This document shows positions 45,001 to 54,292 of a DNA stretch of 64,000 bases, piece by piece. How positions within the stretch are numbered: position 1 is the first letter of the stretch; each line of letters begins with the position of its first letter. The DNA comes from Dyadobacter sp. MSC1_007 (lineage in GTDB: Bacteria > Bacteroidota > Bacteroidia > Cytophagales > Spirosomataceae), in NCBI RefSeq assembly GCF_023667495.1, contig NZ_JAMOZL010000011.1:1-64000 (forward strand). The letters run 5' to 3'. A model generated the notes under the pieces. The model did not search any database, was not told where the DNA came from, and saw only the letters and a program-made list of their open reading frames with translations. The translations under genes were made by a program, and so were the position numbers.

Positions 45001-46284
45001 ATCAAAGCCTCCCATATGATAAGCCAGGCCAAGCACATCTTTTGACACATTGATAATGGATATTACATAATCATTGCTGAGCGAATTGCTGTTAGTCTCA
45101 CTGTGCCGGTAGGAAGTAAACCTTTTGGTTTTTCTGTCAAACAAATTTAATCCTCCCCCATCGGTCCCAATCCAGATCCTGTCCGCGTCTGAATCCCCAC
45201 AAATGGCGAGTACCAAATTATTGCTCAGGCTATTGCTACTGTAATTATCTTTTTTGTAAGAAGCAAATTTTTTACCAAAACGAGGAAGAAAATTGACCCC
45301 TCCCGCATAAGTCCCGATCCATAAATTGTCAATCCGGTCCCGATAAATACAATAGACTGAATTGTCGCTGATTGAAGTATTGTCCTCATCAATGTGCTTT
45401 ATCGTCGTAAAATTACCTGTCGACTTGTTATAGACGCTGATCCCGCCATTCTCGGTTCCTATCCAAAGGGTGCCATCGCGGTTTTGTGTAATGGAAAGAA
45501 TGTCGTTATGCGATATGCTCCGAGAATCGGAGGGATTATGCAGGAAAGTACGAAACGAATTGCTCCCGGATTCGAAAACCGAGAGGCCCCCGCCGTGTGT
45601 ACCGATCCAGATGTTACCAGCCGGATCTTTGAAAAGAGCCTTAATGTAACTGGATTGAAGACTTTGGTCATTATTTCCTTTGAAGTAGGCTGTGTACTTA
45701 GAGGTTTCCGGATCAAACCGGTACAATCCATTCTCCGTACCTACCCAAAGTACCCCCGTATTGTCTTCGATAATCCTGGAAATATTGGCAGGCGGCTTGT
45801 ATTTGTTTTTATCTCTATCAACCCTTAAAAAAATTCTTGAAGTACCCTTTCCGGGATCAAATAAAAGTAGACCCTGGTTTGTACCCAGCCACATTCTGCC
45901 TTTACGATCCTGAAATATGTCGTTGATACTGCGTTTGCCTGAGGAACTAAAGTAATGTTGAAAGCTGGCCTTGTCCCTATTAAACCGGTTAAGCCCGCTT
46001 GATGTCGCAATCCATAAGTTGCCGCTTTTATCTTCCAGGATATCCTGAATGTAGCTGTCATCAATGCTGCCGCTATCCGTTTTGTCGTGCTTATAATGTT
46101 TGAAAATATATCCATCGTACATATTGAGCCCATCATCGCTGCCAAACCACATGAAGCCCTTTTTATCCATTAGAATCGACCCAACGTGATTTTGGGAAAG
46201 TCCATTATTGGTAGTAAGCTGTCGGAAGCCCGAACCCTGCCCAATTACAATCGATGGTAAAAAAAGGAATAAGAATAGCCTCAT
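42082..46284 (-). CDS. Reg_prop hybrid sensor kinase with two receivers and no output domain
   Basis: 1400 residues. About 14 Reg_prop blades form a double periplasmic propeller (repeats such as KSGNLWIATSSGLNRFNRDK). A Y_Y_Y domain lies near 710-780, a single TM helix near 790-811, and a coiled coil near 815-880. The HisKA domain has the acceptor His near 888 (MSHEIRTPMNGVIGM), and the HATPase lies near 1000-1100 (GGTGLGLIISKRL). Two receivers follow (Asp near 1176 in TDQQMPEMDG, Asp near 1315 in MDVQMPELDG). Unlike classical HTCS proteins it has no AraC domain. It is divergent from the SusC-SusD operon and likely senses its substrate. Confidence 0.92.
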   Translation of the reverse strand: MRLFLFLFLPSIVIGQGSGFRQLTTNNGLSQNHVGSILMDKKGFMWFGSDDGLNMYDGYIFKHYKHDKTDSGSIDDSYIQDILEDKSGNLWIATSSGLNRFNRDKASFQHYFSSSGKRSINDIFQDRKGRMWLGTNQGLLLFDPGKGTSRIFLRVDRDKNKYKPPANISRIIEDNTGVLWVGTENGLYRFDPETSKYTAYFKGNNDQSLQSSYIKALFKDPAGNIWIGTHGGGLSVFESGSNSFRTFLHNPSDSRSISHNDILSITQNRDGTLWIGTENGGISVYNKSTGNFTTIKHIDEDNTSISDNSVYCIYRDRIDNLWIGTYAGGVNFLPRFGKKFASYKKDNYSSNSLSNNLVLAICGDSDADRIWIGTDGGGLNLFDRKTKRFTSYRHSETNSNSLSNDYVISIINVSKDVLGLAYHMGGFDFFNIRTGKFEHHMPRPNDSSSLSTADINNIFQDRNGGIWLGTWKGGLEFYDVNTGNIKHYQHNPLDSTSISGDIVTKVFQDRAGKIWVGTFEGLNLFDPQKKTFTRYQNNIKDRNSLSNNKIQTIQQASDGILWIGTLGGGLNRFDPVKKTFTTYTEKHGLSSNVIYGIMEDRKGHLWLSTNNGICEFDPRTKLFKNFGIADGLQGNEFKSNSFYKTVDGEMFFGGVKGFTTFYPDKLIDNTYVPPVYLMDFSLFNKQVSSAKNSPLTSHILEAKEINLTYKHSVISFEFAALNYTMPEKNQYAYRLKGFDADWIYAGTTRKATYTNLDPGDYIFQVKAANNDGLWNNQGVQVNIHIAPPFWQTLWFRVLAAGMVLGLIYVVYWLRMRVVKEQKKLLVKQVEERTKEIIRQKQELSVQSDRLQELNDELKTQNKQEQLARQEAEKANMAKSVFLATMSHEIRTPMNGVIGMAMLLSQTEQTQEQAEYTETIINSGDSLLNVINDILDFSKIESGNMELEMISFDLRECIEGVLDLFSVKAAGIGLDLVYEIDPQIPSQIIGDSQRLRQILLNLIGNAIKFTYHGEIFVSVMLSKTLNDQEIELHFAIQDTGIGIPEDKLHKLFVAFSQVDSSHTRKYGGTGLGLIISKRLVNLMGGEIGVESTVNKGTCFYFTISAKASTQATRQYVLLNSAGNEGKSVLLVDDNMTNLRILQLQMEEWKLVPSLASSGDQALKILESGSVFNLVITDQQMPEMDGIELASIIKRKYPSLPIFLLSSVGDDLGRKRKDLFAAVLTKPVRHHDLGRMIQMELKPQREAVLPGNERPSPDLSLDFEAHHPLRILMAEDNLINEKLFTNILKKLGYAPSVSRDGMDAFNSVMADHFDVVFMDVQMPELDGLEATRWIRAKDIDQPFIVAMTANAMREDQEACIQAGMDYYISKPLRLEEIKVALVKAFAHKNEKFAGARLNSKNG

Positions 46285-46644
46285 GGAGTAGATCTAGTTG
46301 ACATCCTAAATGGATAATGCAGCGCTAAATGATCAAAATAGTTCGCTGTATTGTAGTATTTCTTTTGTCACCGTAAGATAGTCATTCTTGCCAATAAAAC
46401 GAATTATCGGTTACTAATAGAGATTCAACCAAAACAGAAGCAGAATATCGCAACCTAAGGCCATCTATTTGAGTGATAAGTGTCAAATAATAACAAATTA
46501 TATTCCACCAAATATAAATTTTATAGAACTTAAATGATATATAATTGAATAATTACAAAATAAGATTCTGTCTAGTTAATTTCGGTCAAATATGAGTTAA
46601 AATCCGATAAAACTTGGCTGGCCGAGTTTCCTATCATTGTAGCA

Positions 46645-46662
46645 AAGGTTACGTGTAACCTT
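46645..46662. promoter_or_regulatory. Operator-like inverted repeat upstream of SusC
   Basis: AAGGTTAC-GT-GTAACCTT is an exact inverted repeat of two 8 bp arms with a 2 nt centre. It lies about 430 bp upstream of the SusC start in the divergent region between the kinase gene (start 46284) and SusC. Such a short symmetrical site is the usual shape of a dimeric repressor operator, but the regulator is not in the window. Confidence 0.4.
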
Positions 46663-46692
46663 ACTGCCAAAACCTAACTAACAGAATTACTT

Positions 46693-46920
46693 ATGGGAAA
46701 ATTTTTACCGCTGGGCATCCCTCTGGAATGCTCCCGCTGGCAGATTGTGTCTGCCCAGCAACGAAAAATCACCGGCAAGCCAACTTCCTCCGGCGACGGG
46801 AATGACCTCACCTATGTTGCCATGATGTTAAAAGGCTTCTTGACATCAACCAACACCACGACCAACGGGGAATGTACCATGTATTTGCCCGACAGGATCA
46901 TCGCATTACAACAACAGTGA
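46693..46920 (+). CDS. Small unrecognised ORF upstream of SusC
   Basis: 75 codons from ATG 46693 (MGKFLPLGIPLECSRWQIV). I see no domain, signal peptide or repeat. Codon use is ordinary, and the stretch 46921-47092 has no obvious leader. It could be a short peptide, a remnant or chance. The remaining 46285-46644 is AT-rich and shows no gene. Confidence 0.2.
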   Translation: MGKFLPLGIPLECSRWQIVSAQQRKITGKPTSSGDGNDLTYVAMMLKGFLTSTNTTTNGECTMYLPDRIIALQQQ

Positions 46921-47092
46921 TACGTTCTGACGATTGAACGACCTGTCAGGCAACCAGCACATTTCTGCCGAGATTCAGTCGACGGTGAACTTCGGGTTCA
47001 TCGCTACCGATCATGCGCGAGAAGCCTCCTTTTTGGGGCACAAGACAAATTTTCACCAGTTTTTATCAAGTCTGCTAACCTAATTAATCTCC

Positions 47093-50000
47093 ATGCTTAA
47101 ATACTATCTACTCTTTTTTTGGCTTTTTGCCACAGTCTGCCCTGAAGCTGCCGCCCAGAGCAGAACAATTACGGGAAAGGTCAAGGCGAGCGACGGTTCT
47201 GAACTACCGGGGGTCGCTGTATTTGTACCAGGAACTTCCAGTGGAACAACCACTAATGAAAATGGCGCTTTTTCTATCTCCATTGCGCCGGATGTCAAAG
47301 CACTTGTATTTAGCTTTGTCGGATTTCAAGTTCAAACCGTTGAGATCGGCGCCAAATCCGAGCTGGACGTTACCTTGATTTTGTCAGACATGGTGTTGAC
47401 TGAAGTTATTGTAACAGGAGCCTATGGTGCAAAGACGTCCTCACGCGCCACGACGTATAGTGCACAGGTTGTCAAGGATGAACAGTTAAATACGATTCGT
47501 CAGACCAACATTAACAACGCCCTTGCCGGAAAGGTTGCCGGTATGCAGGTCAGAAGCCAGTCCGTCGCTGCACTGGGGCGAAATACAGAAGTAAGACTTA
47601 GAGGTGCATCCGGATTCGGGACAGGATCCGGTGCGCTTTATGTGGTGAACGGCACGATCCTTCCGAATGCCGACGATGTGAATCTGGATGACATCGAAAC
47701 CATATCAGTACTTCAAGGGCCCGCTGCTGCTGCCCAGTTCGGTGCTCAGGGAGCCAACGGCGCAATCGTAATTACCTTGAAAAGAGGTGTTAAAGCGCAA
47801 GGAACAGGCGTTACGCTCAACCTTGGAGCACAATTTGACAAAGTCAATATCTTGCCAAATTACCAGAATTCCTATGCGGGTGGCTCCTCCTCCGACCTTG
47901 TAAAATACGTTTGGCAGGAAGGCCACCCGGTGGAATGGCAGGCGCTAAACGGCAAGTATTACCTTGATTACAATGATGATGCAAGCTGGGGGCCAAGGAT
48001 GACAGGACAAGAATATATCCCGTGGTATTCATGGTATGGTGGCCATAGCCGTTCCTATCAAACCGCTGCTTTGAACCCTCAGCCAGATAATGCAAGAGAC
48101 TTTTACAATACCGGGGTTACCCTTAATAACTCGGTGAGTTTCAGCACTGCGACCGATAAGCTGAACTTTAAGATGACTTATGGAAATCAGCACGTTAAAG
48201 GGCTTATTCCCAATAGTAAGTTGAATAAGAATACCTTAAACCTGATGACAAGCTACGAAATCAGCAAGCATTTCGAGGTCAGTGCCAATATCAATTACAT
48301 CAACTGGAAACTGGATGGCGAGATTTCTGATGGGTACGCAAATGCTACATCGGGGAACTTTAACCAATGGTTTCACAGGAATTTGGATATGGGCATCATG
48401 AAAGAACTACAAGGCCTACAAACCCCTGAGGGCATTTACGCCAGTTGGAACCATGCTTCTCCCATAAGTTATGACGCGTCAAATGTGAAAGCGTTTTATG
48501 GCGGGAATTATTGGTATAACCCATACACATATTTGAACCTGATCAACAATTTCCAACAGCGTGACAGAATCTATGGCGATGTAGCCTTTATCTACAAGCT
48601 TAATGATGATTTCCGTGTAAAGGCAACCTATAGAAAGCAGCAAAATAACGGTTTCAACGAAAACAAACGAAGCACAGACATGCAAGCCAGCGCACTACAG
48701 ACAGGCGAGAAAGGTGCATACAGCACCTATCAGGGTTACAGTAATCGTCAGAATTTTGAATTGCTGGCCGATTACAGCAAGGTATTTGGAGACTTCAAAG
48801 TAGATTTAGCAGCAGGATCTGATTTCTTCTCGTCCTCAATTAAAACCAACTATGCAAACACGGTAAACGGGCTTAGTATTCCAAACCTGTACACCATTGG
48901 CAACTCGGTAGATCAGCCTCAGGTTGGAAATGATCGTATTGAGGAGAAATACAGGGCCATTTTCGGCAAGGCTGCATTCGGTTATAAAAACATGTTGTTC
49001 CTGGAAGGAACATTGAGAAAGGATTGGTATTCAACCCTGCCCGTAGATGATAATGCAGTGCTCTCCAAATCATTAGGCGCATCATTTGTGTTCAGCGACC
49101 TGCTCAGCAACTCGGCGCCATGGTTAACCCTGGGAAAACTCAGAGCATCCTGGGGCGAAATCCCAAAGGCATTGGGCACAACCAATGAAAGCTTTGGAGC
49201 ATACCGCTATCCGGGCTTTGCATATAGTGTTCCTGCAAACAAATGGGGCACCAACCTTTTGATGGGAACTCCAAACCAGCTCGTCAATCCGGCGATCAGT
49301 GGCTCTGTGGTCAATCAGAAAGAAATAGGACTCGATCTTAAATTTCTTAAAAGCCGTGTAGGTATATCGGCAACCTATTTTGACGGTTCCGAGATTGCCT
49401 TCCCCTATGCGCTTAGTATCAATGGCGCAAGTGGGTTTACGTCGCTTTTGACCAACATTGGGAAAATCAGTAAAAAAGGTGTTGAATTCACCCTTAATCT
49501 AACACCCGTGCAGATACCAAAATTCAGATGGGACCTAACGGGCACTTACTCAAATATTTTCGAGAACGATGTGGTTGAACTTAGCGACGAATTCGGAATC
49601 ACCAGAACAGGTAACCTTGGCGGCGGATGGGGCACAACCATGCCTATTATGGTGCACGAAAAAGGTAAAAGGTGGGGCCAACTTATCGGTAATGGTATTA
49701 AACGAATCAACGGCGTACCTGTTTTGGATGCCAATGGCTTTTATGAAAACGACCCTGAGGTCAATTTTGGAAGCGTATTGCCGAAAGTAACCGGAGGATT
49801 ACAAAACTCCTTTGAGCTCTTTAACGACTTCACTGTCAATGTGAACTTTGACTATCAGTTTGGAGGGAAATTCAGCTCTTTGTCTAATATGTGGGGCTCA
49901 TATAGCGGCCTTACTGCCCGTACCGCCGTTGCGAATGACAAGGGAAATTCGATTCGCGATGCTGTGGCTGACGGCGGCGGGGTTCACACGGTAGGCGTAA

Positions 50001-50329
50001 ATGCTGCAGGCGAACCTGTAGAGTTCTACGTCGAAGCCCAGGATTACTTTCACAATCTTTTCTCCAAAAAGACCTTTGACGATTACATCTATGATTTGAC
50101 TTACATCAAATTACGCGAGCTGTCAGTTGGTTACAGGGTGCCGCTCAAAAAATTAGGAATCCACAAACACGTCTCTTCGCTCTCTGTTTCTTTTGTGGCT
50201 CGAAACCCGGTTCTGATTTATGCGAAAACCAAGGACTTTGATCCCTCCGAGGTCAGTGCGATCTATGGGGAAACAGGTCAATACCCGGGAACACGCGGTT
50301 ATGGCTTTAATATAAGAGTAGGATTCTGA
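47093..50329 (+). CDS. susC: SusC/RagA family TonB-linked outer-membrane protein
   Basis: 1078 residues. A signal peptide is followed by a CarboxypepD_reg-like domain (TITGKVKASDGSELPGVAVF), the TonB box region VLTEVIVTGAYG, a plug with GKVAGMQVRSQSVAALGRNT and DDIETISVLQGPAAAAQFGA, and a long barrel. It forms the outer-membrane pore partner of SusD and imports oligomers with TonB energy. The SusD gene begins 37 nt downstream and a DUF1735 gene follows. There are no glycoside hydrolases here, so the substrate cannot be named. Confidence 0.92.
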   Translation: MLKYYLLFFWLFATVCPEAAAQSRTITGKVKASDGSELPGVAVFVPGTSSGTTTNENGAFSISIAPDVKALVFSFVGFQVQTVEIGAKSELDVTLILSDMVLTEVIVTGAYGAKTSSRATTYSAQVVKDEQLNTIRQTNINNALAGKVAGMQVRSQSVAALGRNTEVRLRGASGFGTGSGALYVVNGTILPNADDVNLDDIETISVLQGPAAAAQFGAQGANGAIVITLKRGVKAQGTGVTLNLGAQFDKVNILPNYQNSYAGGSSSDLVKYVWQEGHPVEWQALNGKYYLDYNDDASWGPRMTGQEYIPWYSWYGGHSRSYQTAALNPQPDNARDFYNTGVTLNNSVSFSTATDKLNFKMTYGNQHVKGLIPNSKLNKNTLNLMTSYEISKHFEVSANINYINWKLDGEISDGYANATSGNFNQWFHRNLDMGIMKELQGLQTPEGIYASWNHASPISYDASNVKAFYGGNYWYNPYTYLNLINNFQQRDRIYGDVAFIYKLNDDFRVKATYRKQQNNGFNENKRSTDMQASALQTGEKGAYSTYQGYSNRQNFELLADYSKVFGDFKVDLAAGSDFFSSSIKTNYANTVNGLSIPNLYTIGNSVDQPQVGNDRIEEKYRAIFGKAAFGYKNMLFLEGTLRKDWYSTLPVDDNAVLSKSLGASFVFSDLLSNSAPWLTLGKLRASWGEIPKALGTTNESFGAYRYPGFAYSVPANKWGTNLLMGTPNQLVNPAISGSVVNQKEIGLDLKFLKSRVGISATYFDGSEIAFPYALSINGASGFTSLLTNIGKISKKGVEFTLNLTPVQIPKFRWDLTGTYSNIFENDVVELSDEFGITRTGNLGGGWGTTMPIMVHEKGKRWGQLIGNGIKRINGVPVLDANGFYENDPEVNFGSVLPKVTGGLQNSFELFNDFTVNVNFDYQFGGKFSSLSNMWGSYSGLTARTAVANDKGNSIRDAVADGGGVHTVGVNAAGEPVEFYVEAQDYFHNLFSKKTFDDYIYDLTYIKLRELSVGYRVPLKKLGIHKHVSSLSVSFVARNPVLIYAKTKDFDPSEVSAIYGETGQYPGTRGYGFNIRVGF

Positions 50330-50366
50330 TATAAACCTGGCATGATCTAACTAATTGAAAATTCAT

Positions 50367-51809
50367 ATGAAAAAGAAACTAATATATATACTGGGTGCAT
50401 CATTGTTTTTATCTCTTTCCTCCTGCGACGAACTGTCCGACTTTGGAGATACCAACAAAGATCCGTCCGTCACAACTGACCCAAGCATTGCAGCGCTGCT
50501 TACCAATGTCGAATCGCATATCGGAGGTTACGCCGCCGAAAGTCGTGCAGGCATGTACGCGCAGTATTTCTCGGAAACTCAGTACTCAGATGCTTCCCTT
50601 TACAGCATTCCCCAAATAGACCATACCGGAATATTCTCCGGGGACTTATACGATCTGGAAAACATTAAGATCCAGAATCAAAGTAACAATATGAATGTTG
50701 TAGCTACTATATTGCAACAGTATATCTTCCTGAATGTAACTGATAAATGGGGTGATATTCCCTACAGTGAAGCATTGAAAGGGGTGGAATTCTCCCGTCC
50801 GAAATATGATACGCAGGAAGCAATTTACAAGGGCGTAATCGCGACTTTGAAAGCGGCAGTCACTCAATTTGACGCTTCATCCATCTCAGGAGATGTAATT
50901 TTCGGCGGGGACATTGCGCAATGGAAAAGAACAGCCAATTCCATCAGGCTAATGGCTGCTTTACAACTGTCAAAACGATACAAGGGCGCCTCAGACTACG
51001 CGGCGACAGAGTTCAAATCGGCCCTGAGTGATCCCGCGGGTGTGATCACAACCAATGCCCAGAATTTTGTCATTAAATATCCGGGAGGAAACTTTAAAAG
51101 CGACTGGTTTAATACCTACAATGGTCGTAAAGACCTGGCCGAAAGCGCAACAATGACTACACTATTGGGTGGTCTTTCAGACACAAGGCAAACTGTCTTT
51201 GGAGGTGCAACCGAGAGCCAGACAACAGCGAATGCCAATGCCTCCTCCAACATTGGTGTACCGTATGGGGTCGTCAGGGCAACAGCAGAAGCTTTCACGG
51301 CGGCTAACCCAAACTGGGCACGCGTGCTCAGAGGTGACAAAAGAACCGAAAGTAGCCCTGTTTACGTCCTTACCGCAAGCCAGGTAACACTCGCCCGCGC
51401 GGAAGCTGCCGACTACGGCTGGACAACCGAAAATGTGCCTGGTACTTATAGGCAGGGCATTGAACTTTCCTATGAACAATGGGGGCTCACGGCACCTGCA
51501 TCTTACTTCACACAAAGTGCAGTTGCTTTGTCGGCCGCTGCCGGTACAGGCGCAAACCTGCCTAAAATCGCCACGCAGCAATATGTCGCCAGCTATCCTA
51601 ACGGAATGGCAGCATGGAACCTATGGAGAAGAACCGGCTACCCGGCTTTGACTCCGGCAGTCAACGCCGTGAATTCATCGCGTCAAATCGTTCGGCGTTA
51701 CACCTACGCGTCAAACGAGTACACCAGCAATGAAGCCAATGTAAAAGAGGCGGTTGCAAGGCTAGCTGCCGGAGATACACAGGACTCGAGAGTTTGGTGG
51801 GATCAATAA
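50367..51809 (+). CDS. susD: SusD/RagB family nutrient-binding outer-membrane lipoprotein (SusD-like_2)
   Basis: 480 residues from the ATG at 50367. Lipoprotein signal with lipobox LSSC (LIYILGASLFLSLSSC), then the SusD-like_2 fold: DTNKDPSVTTDPSIAALLTN, AGMYAQYFSETQYSD, WGDIPYSEALKGVEFSRPKY, TPR-like helices and AAWNLWRRTGYPAL. It sits on the cell surface and captures substrate for the SusC pore encoded upstream. The frame also extends to a TTG at 50355, but the ATG fits the signal peptide better. Confidence 0.92.
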   Translation: MKKKLIYILGASLFLSLSSCDELSDFGDTNKDPSVTTDPSIAALLTNVESHIGGYAAESRAGMYAQYFSETQYSDASLYSIPQIDHTGIFSGDLYDLENIKIQNQSNNMNVVATILQQYIFLNVTDKWGDIPYSEALKGVEFSRPKYDTQEAIYKGVIATLKAAVTQFDASSISGDVIFGGDIAQWKRTANSIRLMAALQLSKRYKGASDYAATEFKSALSDPAGVITTNAQNFVIKYPGGNFKSDWFNTYNGRKDLAESATMTTLLGGLSDTRQTVFGGATESQTTANANASSNIGVPYGVVRATAEAFTAANPNWARVLRGDKRTESSPVYVLTASQVTLARAEAADYGWTTENVPGTYRQGIELSYEQWGLTAPASYFTQSAVALSAAAGTGANLPKIATQQYVASYPNGMAAWNLWRRTGYPALTPAVNAVNSSRQIVRRYTYASNEYTSNEANVKEAVARLAAGDTQDSRVWWDQ

Positions 51810-51849
51810 GTGAGGACAAGTATTTTATTCAGACTTGATATTAACATAT

Positions 51850-52827
51850 ATGAAAAATATAATTTCTAAAAGTTTGCTCGCAATGGGATTGCTTGCTATT
51901 GTTCTGAGCTCCTGTATTGATGATGATTTGGTGCCGCTTGGCGATCAGGGACAAACTCTGGTCAAAATTCTCGAAGGCCCTGAGCAGACTTTTTTCTTCA
52001 GCCCGTTCACAGAAGTGAAAACGATGGACGCATTTAGCCTCAGAAAGGACGCAAATTCGAATAGTACTTTAAAAACCGCCAATACTTTTGTTTTGACCCG
52101 ATCGCAGGCCATGATCGATTCTTTTAATGTTCATAATGGAGAAACATTCGAGGCGCTGCCAGAGGATTTTTTCAAACTGACAAATCCGGCCTTTCAAAAA
52201 TCCGGTGATGGCTATAAGGTTAACTTTGCGTCTGGTGATTTTTCCAAGGAATTCACGATTGAGCTTGATGGACGCAAGTGGATTGATCTTGGTAAAAAAT
52301 ACGCACTTGCATTTGCAGTATCCGATGCAGCAGGTTATAGTGTGAGCAGTTCGAAAGACTCCATTATTGTCTTGTTCAGTATTAAGAACAAATACGATGG
52401 AAACTACGAAGTGGAAGAAGCCGCGCCGATGGTAGACATCACCAACACCTCGCTTACGGGCTTATATCCACTCAATTCTGATCTACATACCGTCGGTCCA
52501 AATTCGGTGGTCATGTATTGCATAACTTACTTGAACGGTCATCAGGGGCACCCAATTAAGAACGGAGCGAATGACTCCTGGTATGGAAACTTTGCGCCGG
52601 TGTTCAACATGGATGACGAAGGAAATGTGATCAGCGTAACCAACTTCTATGGCCAAGGAACCAACTCAAACGGCCGGTCTGCCAGACTTGACCCGACGGG
52701 TGTGAACAAGTTCACTATTAACAGTGATGGAAGCAAAACCCTGGATGTAAAGTATGTGATGGTCCAGGCCGGTGGTGTTGACCGTACATTCTTTACAGAA
52801 AAATGGACTTATAAGGGAGAAAGGTAA
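51850..52827 (+). CDS. DUF1735-type surface lipoprotein of the SusCD operon
   Basis: 325 residues from the ATG at 51850. Lipobox LSSC in LGLLAIVLSSCIDDD. A BACON-like/DUF1735 domain follows (TVKILEGP-like strand, then ALPEDFFKL, GDFSKEFTIELDGRKWIDL, KKYALAFAVSDAAGYSVSSS, STL-type linkers), and the C-terminal half is strand-rich. Such proteins are surface-exposed binding partners in SusCD loci. A hairpin with a T run ends the operon. Confidence 0.8.
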   Translation: MKNIISKSLLAMGLLAIVLSSCIDDDLVPLGDQGQTLVKILEGPEQTFFFSPFTEVKTMDAFSLRKDANSNSTLKTANTFVLTRSQAMIDSFNVHNGETFEALPEDFFKLTNPAFQKSGDGYKVNFASGDFSKEFTIELDGRKWIDLGKKYALAFAVSDAAGYSVSSSKDSIIVLFSIKNKYDGNYEVEEAAPMVDITNTSLTGLYPLNSDLHTVGPNSVVMYCITYLNGHQGHPIKNGANDSWYGNFAPVFNMDDEGNVISVTNFYGQGTNSNGRSARLDPTGVNKFTINSDGSKTLDVKYVMVQAGGVDRTFFTEKWTYKGER

Positions 52828-52852
52828 AAAACATAAATTTTCTAAATAATGG

Positions 52853-52883
52853 GCCGCCTCAGATATCGCTGGGGTGGCTTTTT
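52853..52883 (+). terminator. Intrinsic terminator of the SusC-SusD-DUF1735 operon
   Basis: GCCGCCTCAG (52853-52862) pairs with CTGGGGTGGC (52869-52878), with two G-T pairs, across the loop ATATCG, followed by TTTTT. It lies 25 bp after the DUF1735 stop. Confidence 0.75.
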
Positions 52884-53074
52884 CGCATCTTACGCCAATT
52901 CAAAAACTTATTAAACGGAAACAAAGTAATCGAATTAACATACTAACTTAGAATTCAGGACAACAATGGTGTAAATCAAATAGTTACGCACATTGGTAAT
53001 TTAGCAGTGTTCGACAACTTTTCTGCATCGGGCCGGGAAGAGCGTAAAATTCATAACTCAACATATTTGAATAG

Positions 53075-54172
53075 ATGCAACACCTCTACAAGCCCTCGTC
53101 CAACAATTTCAACTTAATCAGACTCGTTGCCGCCCTTTTCGTCGTTTTGACACATAGTTTTGACATTCCGGGGAATGGTCTAAATGAACCTCTCCGCTAC
53201 CTGTTCGGGATCGATTTCCCGTTCAGTTATTTGGGATTGAGCACGTTTTTCCTGATCAGCGGTTTCCTCATTACACAAAGCTGGGTTCGACAAAATTCGT
53301 TCAAACAATTCGTCCTTAATCGCCTGCTTCGCATCATTCCAGGTCTTGCTGTTGTTATAGTGTTAACAATACTGGTGTACGGCCCAATGCTCACTACCCT
53401 GCCACTTGGGGCGTATTTCGGCAATATTGAAACCTATACATATTTAAAAAACATTCTCATTATTCAAACGCAGGGACACTTACCTGGCGTTTTTACAAAT
53501 ATATACCGAGGCCCGATAAACGGTTCAATCTGGACCTTGCCTTATGAGGTGTTGTTCTACCTCTGTGTACCTTTTGCCAGCGGGGTGCTGTTCAGAACGA
53601 AGCTACGATCGTTTGTTACTGTTCTTGCCCTCCTATCGGCTGCGTATTGGATGCTTGTAAATCATGATGTCGCCAATATGTACAGCTCGAAACTCAATAT
53701 ATACAGAGGCAGTTTTGTTTTGTTTGGTGGATTCTTCGCAGTGGGTTCCGTTTTTTACACGTACCACGAAAAGATCGCTTTTCGTAAGGACTATTTCTGG
53801 TCTATTTTGCTGGGATACATTATTTTAATTTCATTTGGAAATATCATCTTGATCAGGCTGTCCAGTCCATTCGTCCTCGGCTATCTGGTGTTTTGCCTGG
53901 CGCTCTGGCCCTCTAAGCTCAGTACGTTTGGAAAAAATATGGACCTGTCCTATGGAATATATATCTACGCATACCCCTTACAAATAATGGTTATCTACTA
54001 TTTCCATGTCCAAAACCCCTGGATTTCACTGCTAATTGTCCTTTCCCTGGTCATCCCATTGGCCCTATCGTCCTGGTACTTTGTAGAGAAACCGGCATTG
54101 AAACTAAGGCGAGGCCTGAAAATGCATCAGGCTAAGCGCCCTTTTGAAGTAACACCGGAGTTAAACGGGTGA
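53075..54172 (+). CDS. OafA/YrhL-type acyltransferase 3 membrane protein
   Basis: 365 residues. About ten transmembrane helices; the N-terminal NFNLIRLVAALFVVLTHSFD contains the conserved histidine of acyltransferase 3 proteins, followed by STFFLISGFLITQSW and RLLRIIPGLAVVIVLTILV. These proteins transfer acetyl or acyl groups to cell-surface polysaccharides. Promoter elements are not obvious. It is a single gene between the SusCD operon and the reductase at 54293. Confidence 0.85.
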   Translation: MQHLYKPSSNNFNLIRLVAALFVVLTHSFDIPGNGLNEPLRYLFGIDFPFSYLGLSTFFLISGFLITQSWVRQNSFKQFVLNRLLRIIPGLAVVIVLTILVYGPMLTTLPLGAYFGNIETYTYLKNILIIQTQGHLPGVFTNIYRGPINGSIWTLPYEVLFYLCVPFASGVLFRTKLRSFVTVLALLSAAYWMLVNHDVANMYSSKLNIYRGSFVLFGGFFAVGSVFYTYHEKIAFRKDYFWSILLGYIILISFGNIILIRLSSPFVLGYLVFCLALWPSKLSTFGKNMDLSYGIYIYAYPLQIMVIYYFHVQNPWISLLIVLSLVIPLALSSWYFVEKPALKLRRGLKMHQAKRPFEVTPELNG

Positions 54173-54292
54173 ACAAAAGCTCAAGCCAGGTATGTACTGC
54201 CGCAATGCACCTTTACAATTGACACAAACACACCCCGTTTGAGTTGGCTTGGTATTTTAGCTTTGTATCATCAACAAAACGAAACTACTACC

